A DNA stretch of 64,000 nt from Chlorophyllum brunneum (taxonomy: Eukaryota > Basidiomycota > Agaricomycetes > Agaricales > Agaricaceae). A program made the position numbers and the translations under genes. Under the pieces are notes generated by a model that made no database searches, was not told the origin of the DNA, and saw only the letters and a program-made list of their open reading frames with translations. Position 1 is the first letter of the stretch; each line of letters opens with the position of its first letter. Shown in pieces: positions 54,765-64,000 of the stretch. The stretch is from positions 682,001-746,000 of the forward strand of contig OY756146.1 of the NCBI GenBank assembly GCA_963576785.1, written 5' to 3'.

Positions 54765-56119
54765 ACAAAATATATGTAAATCCTATTCAAAATAAATAGA
54801 CTTATGTAAAAAATATTCAAGATTATTTAAATATTTTTTACATAGTTTCTGGAAATTATGTAAATCAAAATATAATAATGAAGATTCAAAAAACTGTTGG
54901 AAATTATATATATTAAGTTCTATAGAGGGCTATATCCACCACAAGTTTTTCAAAAAGTCTAAAGTATCCCTTGAGTTTTCAGATGCTAGAATACTAGATT
55001 AGTATATGAACAATATATTGTTGAAGTTTCTAGTCATACTCTATAAATAGACTACAAGTCATTATAATAATAATAGACTAAACTGGGGCTTCCTATAAGT
55101 TGTTCTATATATGATAAAAGTTATAATAAGTCAATTATAACTAGTAATAATAATTGGTACTTAGTAGATTATTAGTCCAATAACTAATATACACATTCCA
55201 TAATACTTAGTAAAAGTTAGATAGAATATTCTATGTATTTCCAACACAATATATATCTATATGATTTTGTATATAGTATAACTTGTCTATACTCTTTAAA
55301 TATATATACATTCTCTGGTATAATCTAATTACTGATCTACTTGACTTTGACCTTTACAATACTGAAACAGATTGTTTTATCAACAATTTCTGTCTATGTT
55401 ACAACCAGTAAATTATATACCTATTTTAGGATATAATTCTATCTTAGTTCAGGTTTTTAGCTTGTATGAAGAATTATTTACTGACTATGCTTATCTTTGT
55501 TCTAGACCTATTAATCAATCTTCCCTATATTTGTTTCTATCTGTTTTTGTCCATCTTATTTCCTTTTACATTCTGATTCCTCTCTACCTCTATTACTCCA
55601 TACTTTAGTATCACCTGTTTTACTTATCATATAATGTTTCTATTACTGATATCATGATGTTTTTCTTATCCTTTTTCTATTTAGTTACTCTGTTATCTTG
55701 TCAGTTGACCATCTGATACTTTTCTACTACTAGTATATAAGTAGTCCTTTATACATTTGTACTTAGTAGTCTAATTATCAATTTAGTCTCTGACTGTCTT
55801 CTTTTATTACTCCCTACTATATAAGTAAATCCTTCTGATTGTTCACTACCTATATCTAACCTCCATCCTAGTAATAAGAAGTTATCTAAATAAAGACCAC
55901 TATAGTATCTGGAAAGACACAGTATACAAGCTGAAGCTAAGGTTCTCCATTCATCTGGTCTACTATTCTATAAAAACTATATCTTTGTCTATAGTATTGC
56001 ATTTAACAGTCTATCTGAATTTTCCTTCTATAGATACTTCTTAGAAGTGTACTTCCTCAGTAAGTAGACCCTATATTCTCTTCCACTGTATTTACTACTG
56101 CTACCTGCTACAACAACTC

Positions 56120-56550
56120 ATTACAGTTGTTTTCTCAACATATATATCCTTGTTTGCATTTTCTTGACTATCCACCACTAATATGTAATCTGGACCAGAT
56201 GTATGGCTTACTTTTATTCACAGCTCAGGAGAAGATGTTTTCTATCAGTATTTGTGATGAACACCTCATGTTTATTCTGTCCAACATAGACAACTCCAAC
56301 TTTGGTGTTGATAATAGGAGGATGGTCTTGATAGACTTCAGCAAGATAGGATTATGTTTTGAAACCTTTGTAGTCTATACACTGTTTTCAGACAACAAAC
56401 CTGTTGCAGCCTCCTTGGGTTTGATAATTCAAATCTAGCCTCAATGGCTGCAATCACTCAATGTTTGGAAATAGTGTCTGGCCCAAAACTTGGTATGTCA
56501 ACTAGTCTTATGCTATCTCTAAATTTAAGGCATATTATAATCATAATTTG
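56120..56550 (+). pseudogene. Relic of an aminoglycoside-phosphotransferase-like gene
   Basis: The plus-strand frame 56127-56438 contains LDQMYGLLLFTAQEKMFSIS, then LSNIDNSNFGVDNRRMVLID followed by FSKIGLCFETFVVYTLFSD. The pattern of a catalytic D(x)nN loop followed by a V-L-I/M-D-F metal-binding Asp is that of fungal APH/choline-kinase-like phosphotransferases expanded in mushrooms. The usual H-x-D before the Asn has been altered by a small deletion or change (NIDNSN). After a stop at 56436 homologous-looking sequence resumes as MAAITQCLEIVSGPKLGMS. CpG loss and stops show it is dead. The family assignment comes from motif recall only. Confidence 0.5.
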
Positions 56551-56551
56551 C

Positions 56552-56569
56552 ATAGTTTTCAGTTACTAT
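56552..56569 (+). repeat. Direct repeat copy B
   Basis: Exact second occurrence of the 18-mer found at 54747-54764, 1.8 kb away in the same orientation, possibly the remains of a duplicated element end. Confidence 0.7.
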
Positions 56570-56964
56570 GTAAATCAAGAGATAATGTTGGCCAAAAGTA
56601 TGGTAACAGAGTACAACAAAAACAAGATGAAGAGTATAGATTACAATGTATGCTCCTGTGATCTCCAAGCTAAGCTGAGTCACTAACCACACCTGCTTTC
56701 CATACAATGCATTGCTAACTTAGATATAAAGCCTAGGTTTGAGTTTCCTGAGTATGTCTATTCCCCAACTGTGTAATTTGTATGTGATGTTCTTTGTTCT
56801 TCTAGAAGGTCATATTCTTCCTCAGTGGCCTGCTTTTGTCCAACCTGACATCTTGACTTGACTTTTTGGTCTTTCAAATTGGGAATCCAATATGCAGCCA
56901 GAGGTTCATTTGTAGGACACTCTGTGAGGATTGTGTAAACATAGTGTGATGATAGTGTCAGAGT

Positions 56965-57788
56965 CGGAACAAGTGGAACTGATGACTCCACTGGACAGCA
57001 CCCATGGCATCCCAAAATAGTAATGCAGGAGAATTGGGTACCTTGGAGCCATGGCATTGTTCATAGCAAAAAACATGCTTGTTAATCTATTCATCACCTC
57101 ATATCACACAGTTGACATCAAAGCCAGGTAGGTTACCACATTTTGTATGTCCAGTCTGACTGTAGCCTGTGCATAAATTCGCGGGAGAACAACAATGCTG
57201 TGCTCAAGCAAGCAGAGTACAAGAGCTGGGCTATTGGGAAAGCATGATATATTGTCACTCTGTGTCCGTATATCACCGCAATCCCCCGCACCTCCAGTTT
57301 GAAGGCCATTAATAGTGCTGCTGCATGCCATCTTCATCTTGGCATCCAGGGAGGCATGGGCATGCTAAGGATTTTGTGGTCATCCAGAGTGTCGAATAAT
57401 TCATCAGCTGCTGCGTAAAAAGTATGCACTAGTGCACTGACATTTTGAAACCAGAATTTATGCTAGGAACAGGGTCATCACTTTGTGTATGTCGAACTGC
57501 GTATTAGCATAACCCGGTGAAGCTCATCATATTGATATAATTAGTGGGTCCCATAGGTTGGGAGTCATCATTGGTATCTATTTGTATTCTACAAAACTCG
57601 GAAAGCAGTGAGTTGGATTAACAAGCAGGGATGATAAACGACAAGTAAAACACCTGTGTAAGAGTGAGTGGCATAGCAGGGAGTTCATAAAATGGGTATA
57701 TAATGGGTTCTAAAAGTACTTATCAGCGCCGAACCCGAAGGACTTGAGGAATGATGAAACCCACCTGACATCCACCACATCCTAAAAA
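56965..57788. other. Transition from island to MSH6
   Basis: Minus-strand frames at 56758-57337 (up to ~99 codons) look like gene debris, with phrases such as NNAMAPRYPILLHYYFGMPW. I cannot name the source. CpG reappears here. No intact gene. Confidence 0.4.
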
Positions 57789-60700
57789 TCAGGCACCGCC
57801 TTCCAGGGCTTTCTTGTGATTCATAAAGCTTCTGATGACGCTCTTCAGCCTTCCCAATACCTCTCTGCTCTTTGTTTCATCTCCCGATTTCACCTCCCCA
57901 CTGGCAAGCTTCACTAAGTACACCCAGTCAGCCTGCAAGTTCAATGGTATTTTCGCCGATGCATTCTTCTTCTCCAGTCGCTCTTTGAATTGTTTTGCAA
58001 ATTGTTTTGAAACGACTTCTGCCCGTTCAACTACCTCGAAGGGTACTCCAGCAAGGTTAGCCACGTGTGTACCAAACGAGGATTCAGCGACGCCTTCAAC
58101 AAGCTTATACAAGAACACGAGCTATACCCATGTGGTCGATGAGTAAGGGAAAAGTGAGTACAAGGTGACATGTTGGATGAGTGGGGTGGCCTTACCTCTT
58201 TCTTCTCGTCGTCGACTAGTGTTGACATGTGCATATTCCTGATGTTCGGGTGGTAGGCAAAGTCGTCCGTAAGTGAGCCATAGTGGGTTGCGAAGAACGT
58301 CAACGGTAAAGTGTGAGTTGCAAGTTGGTGCAGTACGGCCCCGGCGATCGCCATGCCATCCTTGAGAAAAGATTAGATAACAGCTGGGTATAAAGTGTGG
58401 CTGGCAGCTCACGTAGGTGGACGTCCCTCGGCCCAGTTCTAGCTTGAGATTTAGTCTGAGATATATATCTTGTGCAAGAAGTGCCACGAACCGTCAAGTA
58501 TTACAAGTGATCTTGGTGTCGCCTCTCGCAAGATTTTACAGCTTTCGGGGATGGTGTCAAATATCCGCATCGATTCACAGCGAGATGGACTTACCATTCA
58601 TCCAGCTCAACTTTGAAAGTACTCGCGTGGGAAAACATGTTATCATAAGCACCCATGCGGGTTATGATGGTGTCCACTGGACTTAGCCTGGATGGAACTC
58701 AGCCAACGCAACTTAACGGATCAGAAAATAAGGTTACCTTGCTTTAGCGGCGGGGACGAACATGCCGAGTTGCGCCATGATCTAAAATGCATATTAACAA
58801 CTGCTTAGTGAAGATGTTGATATGGTACTGACCACCCCAATCGCCGTCATCCGCATAAGCTATCAGGCCTCGCGATGAGTGCTCAGTTGCGAAATTGCAG
58901 CAGTGTGTCCATACCGTAGATTTACCACTAAGAGCACCCTCAAATCAGTCGACATTCGATACGATCAATTTAGCGCTTACGCCATGTTCGGTCCTGTCAA
59001 CAGAGCAACTTTGCCCACCTCTCCACCAAGTTTTACATCGTTCGCGATGAAATTCCTCAAGCTCGCGCTCAAGCATAAGATTGGGTGTCGAAGCTCTTCG
59101 AGATCGACAAAGGCCGAGCCATTGGCATTCTCTACAAATTCCGGCCTGCATGATGGTGATCCAATAACTGTTGATGACTTGGCCAGAGAGAATAGGCAAT
59201 CAAGTTCGGCGAAGACACGGATCGCTCGGAGCCAGACATTGCGGTCTTGGTCGAATTCGTCAAAGAGTCGAGATTTAAAGTTCTTGGCTGCTGTTGTGCG
59301 GTTTTCGCGTGCTTCCTTGAGCTGACGGATCTTAGACTGGAGGGTGGGGACAATGTAGCGGTTTTTGGCCTAATGGCTATACTTTAGAACTAGTTTCCAA
59401 CCAGGCCGTAGCTGCGAGTACATGCCTTAGTGCCGCTATTCTTGGTCCAGGATGAAGGAACCTTCTTGCCTACTGTTGTCTCAACAAGATAAATATCCTG
59501 TTCAATGTTAGTTAGTTACCGTGGCGATATCCTAGGGTGGGGTGCTACCTTGTTGCCAATTGCACTGTGCCAATACGTGAGTTTGAACCTATTTCAACAT
59601 TAGCTACTGCTTCAAAGAGAGAGAGAGAAAACAGATCTCAACATACCCTACTTGCTCCTCTAGCTCCTGAATGGCTTCATCCAGCTCTTCCTCAACGCCA
59701 GTAATCTCAGCGACGATCTTATCGTACTCTGCGTCCTTGCCTTTCTGCGGTAACAACTCGCCAGTGTCTACGACGGTCAACAATGCCAAACAGCAGCGTC
59801 ATAAGCACTGCCAGTCATTAGCCTGTTCAAGCGCACGACGGACCTTTCGCGCCTACATCTGGCTTCTGGAACATCTCCTCAATGTGCTTCACATGGGGCA
59901 CAAGATCAGGGGCGCCACGTAGTAGACCCAGTATCGTTTTGGATTTGAAACTCTCCGACTCGTCTGCTAGCTTGCTCAAACCACGACTCAGCTTTCTGAA
60001 TGACTACATCATCATGACGTATTTTCTGCTTCAGATACCTCTTCATCAAGATCAAACCCAGGGGACTCACAGAAAGCACTTTCAAGAAATCCTTGATCTT
60101 GCAATTTTTCGCGTGTATCCTTGACACAATTCGCTCCAAGTCCGGCAGGCCTTTGGCAACCTCAGTGAATTCAGCTTCAAACGTAGGGTGGTCCATGATG
60201 TCTTGAACGGCGTCGAGTCTTGCATTGATATCGACAACGTTGCGCAAGGGCATGCACAGCCAAATGCGGAAAAGTCGCTTGCCTGCATGATGATCAATTC
60301 GTGTACGCCGACAGGAGTTTGAATTTCCACACCAAATGGCGTTATGCATCGGCTCAGAAGTTTGAGCAAAGAGCCATCTTCTGTGCCTTCATTGTTCAGA
60401 AGTATCTAGGTGCAACAATACAACGCGTGAGCCGTGCGTGTTCATAGGCGAGAAATGGAGGCGTAATATGCACCTCAAGGTGGGCCAAGCTTTGCCCCTC
60501 AAGGGTCAATCCCTGACCACGTTTCATAGGATCGTACACGTTGAAGTTCTTCATGCTGATAATTTCCTTGTCGATATTTAGCTGACGCAAATACCTGATC
60601 TCGGCCTTGAGTAATTCGCGTCATGTCAGAGGTAATCAATTTGCTAACCAAATCATTGAACCGAGGGCTTCAATTGCTTTTGGATACGACACCATTTCCC

Positions 60701-63209
60701 GGATAGATTCGGGGACAGATGTCGGTAGATCATCGCCCTCCATATCTTCGTCTTCTGAAGGAAAGAGCGTTCTGAGCTGCTCAACCGTTTGATCGTAGTC
60801 GAAGCCCTCGACAGTTCGTAGGCTAGTCCAAAGACAGTTCGTCGGTAAAATTGTTTTGAGCATACGTGTAGTGGAAACGGAAAGTGTCCCCTTAATGAAA
60901 TGACGTCAATAAATGTTGGCACGTGTAGACTTAGTATGTACCTTTTTGAAGAGGAGTTCCTTGGGCCGGATTTGCCGCATGAGCGTCTCTAGCTTCGTGC
61001 GACAGACGTCATCCTCAAATGCACTGAGATTGAACTGTGACGTTGAACAATCCAGGACGCAGATACCAAATGTATTCTGCATGTCCTTCCCGTCACCCGA
61101 AGGCTGTTCTGCGATAGCGACACAATGGCCAGCTTGATCATCAGTCAGAAGTTCCGGGTCAACGAGAGTGCCATTTGTATAAACTTTATTAAGTTCTCTA
61201 TTCTCGTATTAGTGCAGGATCCAAAAATGTAAATGAAATGACATACCGCCTGACTATTTTGTCTTTGGCCTTGTCCCCACTGGCTTTACCCTTGGACTTG
61301 TTCGCAACGACGCGCATTTCTGCACCAAGAGCCGTCTCCGACTGGTCGACACGGCCGACTTTGTAACCTGCAGATAAATTCCATAAGACTGGACAAGACT
61401 GATAGTCGTCGAAAAACGGACCTTTGCCCAGAAATTTTCTAACAGCGGATAATCGAGCCAATTAAGTGAACACGACCGACTGACACGAAATTGTACTCAC
61501 GCCGTCCAGAAATTGACCGACATTTCTGGTACGCCAACCTGGATAAATATCTGGTTATCACAATAAACTAGTGGAGAAAGAGGGTACGGCACCATAGACA
61601 TTTTGACACGAGATGTCAACTTCAAGTCGAACTCTTGGTGCCCAACCCGAGCATCATCTTCATAGAGCTGGAAGGAAGGGTAAGCACAACATATTTTCGA
61701 GTACGACATTGACTTCACTTCAAAGAACTTCCTATGAAATGGTGAAAACGTTAGTTGAATTGTTATTTAACTCAGTGAATGCGTGGCACCCTTTCTGGAA
61801 GAACAGGATCTTCAAAGCACCGTCAGTATGGGTTGTAGAGGAAGTGAGTGGATACGAACTGTATCGTAGTGATTCTGCTTAATCTATATCCACAACTCAG
61901 TGGGAATAAGCGCAGACAAGGCGACAACGAACCTCCCAAAACTGCGTTCCCTGTCAATAAAAGCACAAAAATTCAGGCTCAAGCGCTTACCTGTTTTTCG
62001 AATGGTGTGAATTCTTTCCAAGCCGACGACGGAATGTACAGTGTTCTCGGGTCATAACCAGGTTCTCCAGGTCTTCGACTATCTTTCTGAGAGGGTTCAG
62101 CAAAACCCGAGAGACAAAAGGGGTATACGTACATCTTTGACATCCTGCAGAAATGAGTAAGGGTCTTCTGAGGATTTCTTCTCGTTCTTTTTCCCTTGCT
62201 CTCGTTGCTCTGCAGCTGTAAAGAAACTAAAGCTCCCCCCAGAAGCGCCCTCTGATGCCTTTGACAATTTCCCAGCTTTATTGGTGGATTTTTTACCCTT
62301 CGCTTTCTTCTTGGCATTGCCATCATCGGAATCTCCCATCAAGCTATCGTCATCAGAAATTACCGAGCGACGGGACGATGCGGAAGAACGGCCAGAGGAC
62401 GATTTGAGGGACTTGGTGTCGGCCTCCGAATCATCATCATCGGGCACGATGAAATCGTCATCATCTGAAGCCCGAGATCTCTTGCCTGAGTATCGGATCT
62501 CAGCATAGCATTAGGAACCCAATAAGCTCACCCACCCTTCTTAGACGGAGATTTCTTGAAGCGCGTTAATCTTTGGGAGAAACTACCCGATATATGGTCC
62601 TCATCTTCGTCGTCTTCTCCATCACTTGATGCCAGCGCAAGCCGCTGCCTTTTACCACGGTCTACATTTGATTAAAAAGCGCAGTGAATAAACATAAGGT
62701 TTACACGCACCTTTCAGAGGTATGGGAGAAGAGCTTGGCGCGTCACGTTTCGACTTTGAGGGAACTGCTTCTTCGTCGGAATCTGCAATGATCTTACGCT
62801 TCCTATACACCTGCTGGAAACCATGAGTCACGACATCGGATGTGTGAAAATATAAACTTACCACGCTCTTGACATATGCCTGATCTCCGTTGTTTCTTTC
62901 CCCATCGGAAAGCATGTCGACATCAATAGGGTCGCTTGTTGGAGGAGTACTCGCAGCACGAGACGATACCGAGCCTGCGACAACGGAAGATGGGAAAGCC
63001 CGTGCATTAAATGCCTTCGTTTCAGGTGTACAAGGCTCGTTAACTTCACTGGACGCGTCTTCATTAGTGGACATGGCAGACAAGTTTCTAATACCCCGTT
63101 TCTGCGCAGATTTTGCCTGAAAAGTCGAGGCTGTGTTTGGCGTCTTTGAGAAGAAAGATATCAAACTCTTTTGCTTCATAGCATCCGTGGCCTTGTCTTT
63201 TGGCGCCAT
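57789..63209 (-). CDS. MSH6: DNA mismatch repair protein MSH6
   Basis: Partner of MSH2 in MutS-alpha, which recognises base mismatches and small loops. The N-terminus carries a PCNA-binding PIP box, QKSLISFF (residues 13-20), an acidic/Ser-rich linker, then the mismatch domain: YDPRTLYIPSSAWKEFTPFE, FFQKGKFFELYEDDARVGHQ (with the F-x-E type mismatch-wedge region), VKMSMVGVPEMS, YKVGRVDQSETALGAEM. The lever and clamp include LDAVQDIMDHPTF and GTEDGSLLKLLSRCITPFG. The ATPase contains LLTGPNMAGKST (Walker A), LDGLGRGTSTYDG (Walker B/signature), FFATHYGSL, and FLYKLVEGVAESSFGTHVA. First exons read: 62862-63209, 62711-62813, 62536-62661, 62133-62485, 61991-62086. About 20 introns interrupt the gene, and one exon (58915-58927) is only 13 nt. 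The stop is at 57789-57791. The Met at 63209 was chosen because it places the PIP box near the N-terminus as in orthologues. Confidence 0.95.
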
Positions 63210-63515
63210 GACCAACGTAGGGGGAATATGAAGTCGAGGTAGAGCAAGACGCGTGAGGTCGTGTTTGGCACCATGACGCATCTAATTTAATTTCTATCAC
63301 GTGACGCGAAATATGGTTGTGGGATTGTGTACCGCGATAATAAGTACATATGAATTTGAACGAAGCCAGACAGAACCAGCAGGCTCGACATGCCTCTCAA
63401 GATGATAGCCAGTCTCCACACACATACGAAATGTCAAAAATGGAATTACCTGGGCTTATGATCCCATTTGATAGAAATCAGTGGAAACTGCCAAATCGAG
63501 ACCGAAAACTTTGAC
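63210..63515. promoter_or_regulatory. Divergent promoter of MSH6 and methyltransferase
   Basis: Only about 306 nt separate the two start codons, so both genes must share this stretch for initiation. No specific element could be assigned. Confidence 0.6.
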
Positions 63516-64000
63516 ATGTCCCTCGAACCCGAAGTGCAGAACTCTGAAGATATCCTAAACGACTCTTTAGCTTTCTTAGGAGGCACCGCCATAGTAGACA
63601 ATGATTCTGTGCAATATGGACCGCTTAACCTAACAGTAGCACCCAAGGTCCGTCATCTCTAGAATACATCTTCTGCTACCCAACTCACTGACTGCAATCT
63701 CTTTCTCTTTCAAACGGCAGGAAGGCAAGGTGGGAAAACTTTTTTCTGGGATTCCGAAGCAGGCTCGAAGGTTTATGGAGTTTCCTAGGCCAATACACTT
63801 CTGGCGGACCATCTCTTTTCTCCCTCACTTTACTTGGCTGAGCGAATAGAACGGCAGCTTTTAATCGCGCCAGAATCAACAGGTGCCTTATCTCCTACTC
63901 TATCCTCAAAGCAAATCCTAATATTTCAACACAACTTCCAGTTATAGAACTTGGGGCAGGGACCGCACTGCCCTCTCTTCTTCTCTCTATCCAAGAAAAT
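63516..64000 (+). CDS. Family-16 (NNT1/EFM7-like) methyltransferase, 5' part
   Basis: Predicted S-adenosylmethionine-dependent protein (lysine) or small-molecule methyltransferase; the gene runs off the window. Exons: 63516-63647, 63721-63729, 63789-63882 and 63942 onward. The N-terminus MSLEPEVQNSEDILNDSL resembles the NNT1/EFM7 opening. A 9-nt exon (GAA GGC AAG) links to ANTLLADHLFSPSLYLAERI. Exon 4 has the SAM-binding motif I, VIELGAGTALPSLLLS, formed across the splice junction. The continuous frame through 63721 reaches a stop, and the frame that would give ANTLLADHLF directly is broken by a TAG that is in fact the acceptor, so the micro-exon model is favoured. EFM7 modifies elongation factor 1A in yeast; the substrate here is not certain. 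Confidence 0.82.

Larger units (their letters stand above)
53633..56964. repeat. AT-rich, CpG-free decayed repeat island
   Basis: Reading every line, I find no CG dinucleotide between the CACGG at ~53633 and the GTCGG at ~56965. The 54.0-56.7 kb core is visibly AT-rich with runs such as TATATA. Flanking genes contain many CpG. The pattern fits ancient cytosine methylation with deamination of CpG, as seen in silenced transposons of basidiomycetes. Inside are fragments of open frames, for example 53679-53948 on the minus strand, and a decayed kinase-like gene on the plus strand. No intact LTR, transposase or reverse transcriptase was recognised. Confidence 0.8.

Noticed and set aside
53633..56964. 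AT-rich block as inserted mitochondrial DNA
   Set aside because: No mitochondrial tRNA, rRNA or protein sequence was recognised, and the specific loss of CpG fits methylated nuclear repeat better.
1..64000. CRISPR arrays, bacterial operons, riboswitches
   Set aside because: No regularly spaced repeats with spacers and no prokaryotic gene organisation; the window is eukaryotic.

Overview
The window is nuclear DNA of a filamentous basidiomycete, most likely an Agaricomycete. Genes are interrupted by many short GT-AG introns (about 45-80 nt). The recognisable products have fungal or basidiomycete forms: an NCS1 permease, an M35 deuterolysin-type protease, an F-box protein with the mushroom-type N-terminal helix, and a bHLH factor with a very long loop. 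No bacterial operons or CRISPR arrays are present. All exon structures were read by eye from splice signals and reading frames, so small exons carry some uncertainty.

Layout. 2.0-3.9 kb: class 3 lipase (-). 3.95-4.03 kb: a tRNA-Thr with an apparent 4-nt intron. 4.1-5.1 and 6.3-7.0 kb: two small membrane proteins of unknown role (+). 8.5-11.3 kb: Ran1/Ksp1-like protein kinase (-). 13.7-14.7 kb: lysine-rich nuclear-type protein with a KEN box (+). 15.4-18.0 kb: uracil/allantoin-type NCS1 permease in 14 exons (+). 18.6-31.2 kb: four tandem copies (-) of an unrecognised large membrane glycoprotein, plus one decayed fragment. 32.8-36.3 kb: ALY/REF-type mRNA export adaptor and a 6-phosphofructo-2-kinase (+). 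36.4-38.0 kb: F-box protein (-). 39.4-41.6 kb: fifth copy of the glycoprotein family (+), broken by a frameshift. 42.4-43.6 kb: secreted M35 metalloprotease (-). 45.6-47.8 kb: sixth family copy (+). 48.5-51.6 kb: bHLH transcription factor (-). 53.6-57.0 kb: an AT-rich block with no CpG dinucleotide, holding a decayed phosphotransferase-like gene. 57.8-63.2 kb: mismatch repair gene MSH6 (-). 63.5 kb to the edge: start of a family-16 (NNT1/EFM7-like) methyltransferase (+).

The most striking content is the family of about 710-735 residue proteins: six copies and a relic within 29 kb. Each has two hydrophobic segments near the N-terminus, a large ectodomain rich in N-glycosylation sequons and conserved cysteines, one C-terminal membrane segment and a short cytoplasmic tail. 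All six copies carry an intron ending 3-4 nt before the start codon. I do not recognise this family. Its local expansion, one pseudogene and one relic point to birth-and-death evolution. The other genes are mostly unrelated housekeeping functions (DNA repair, mRNA export, glycolytic control, nucleobase uptake), so the window is an ordinary chromosomal arm with one local expansion and one heavily decayed repeat island.
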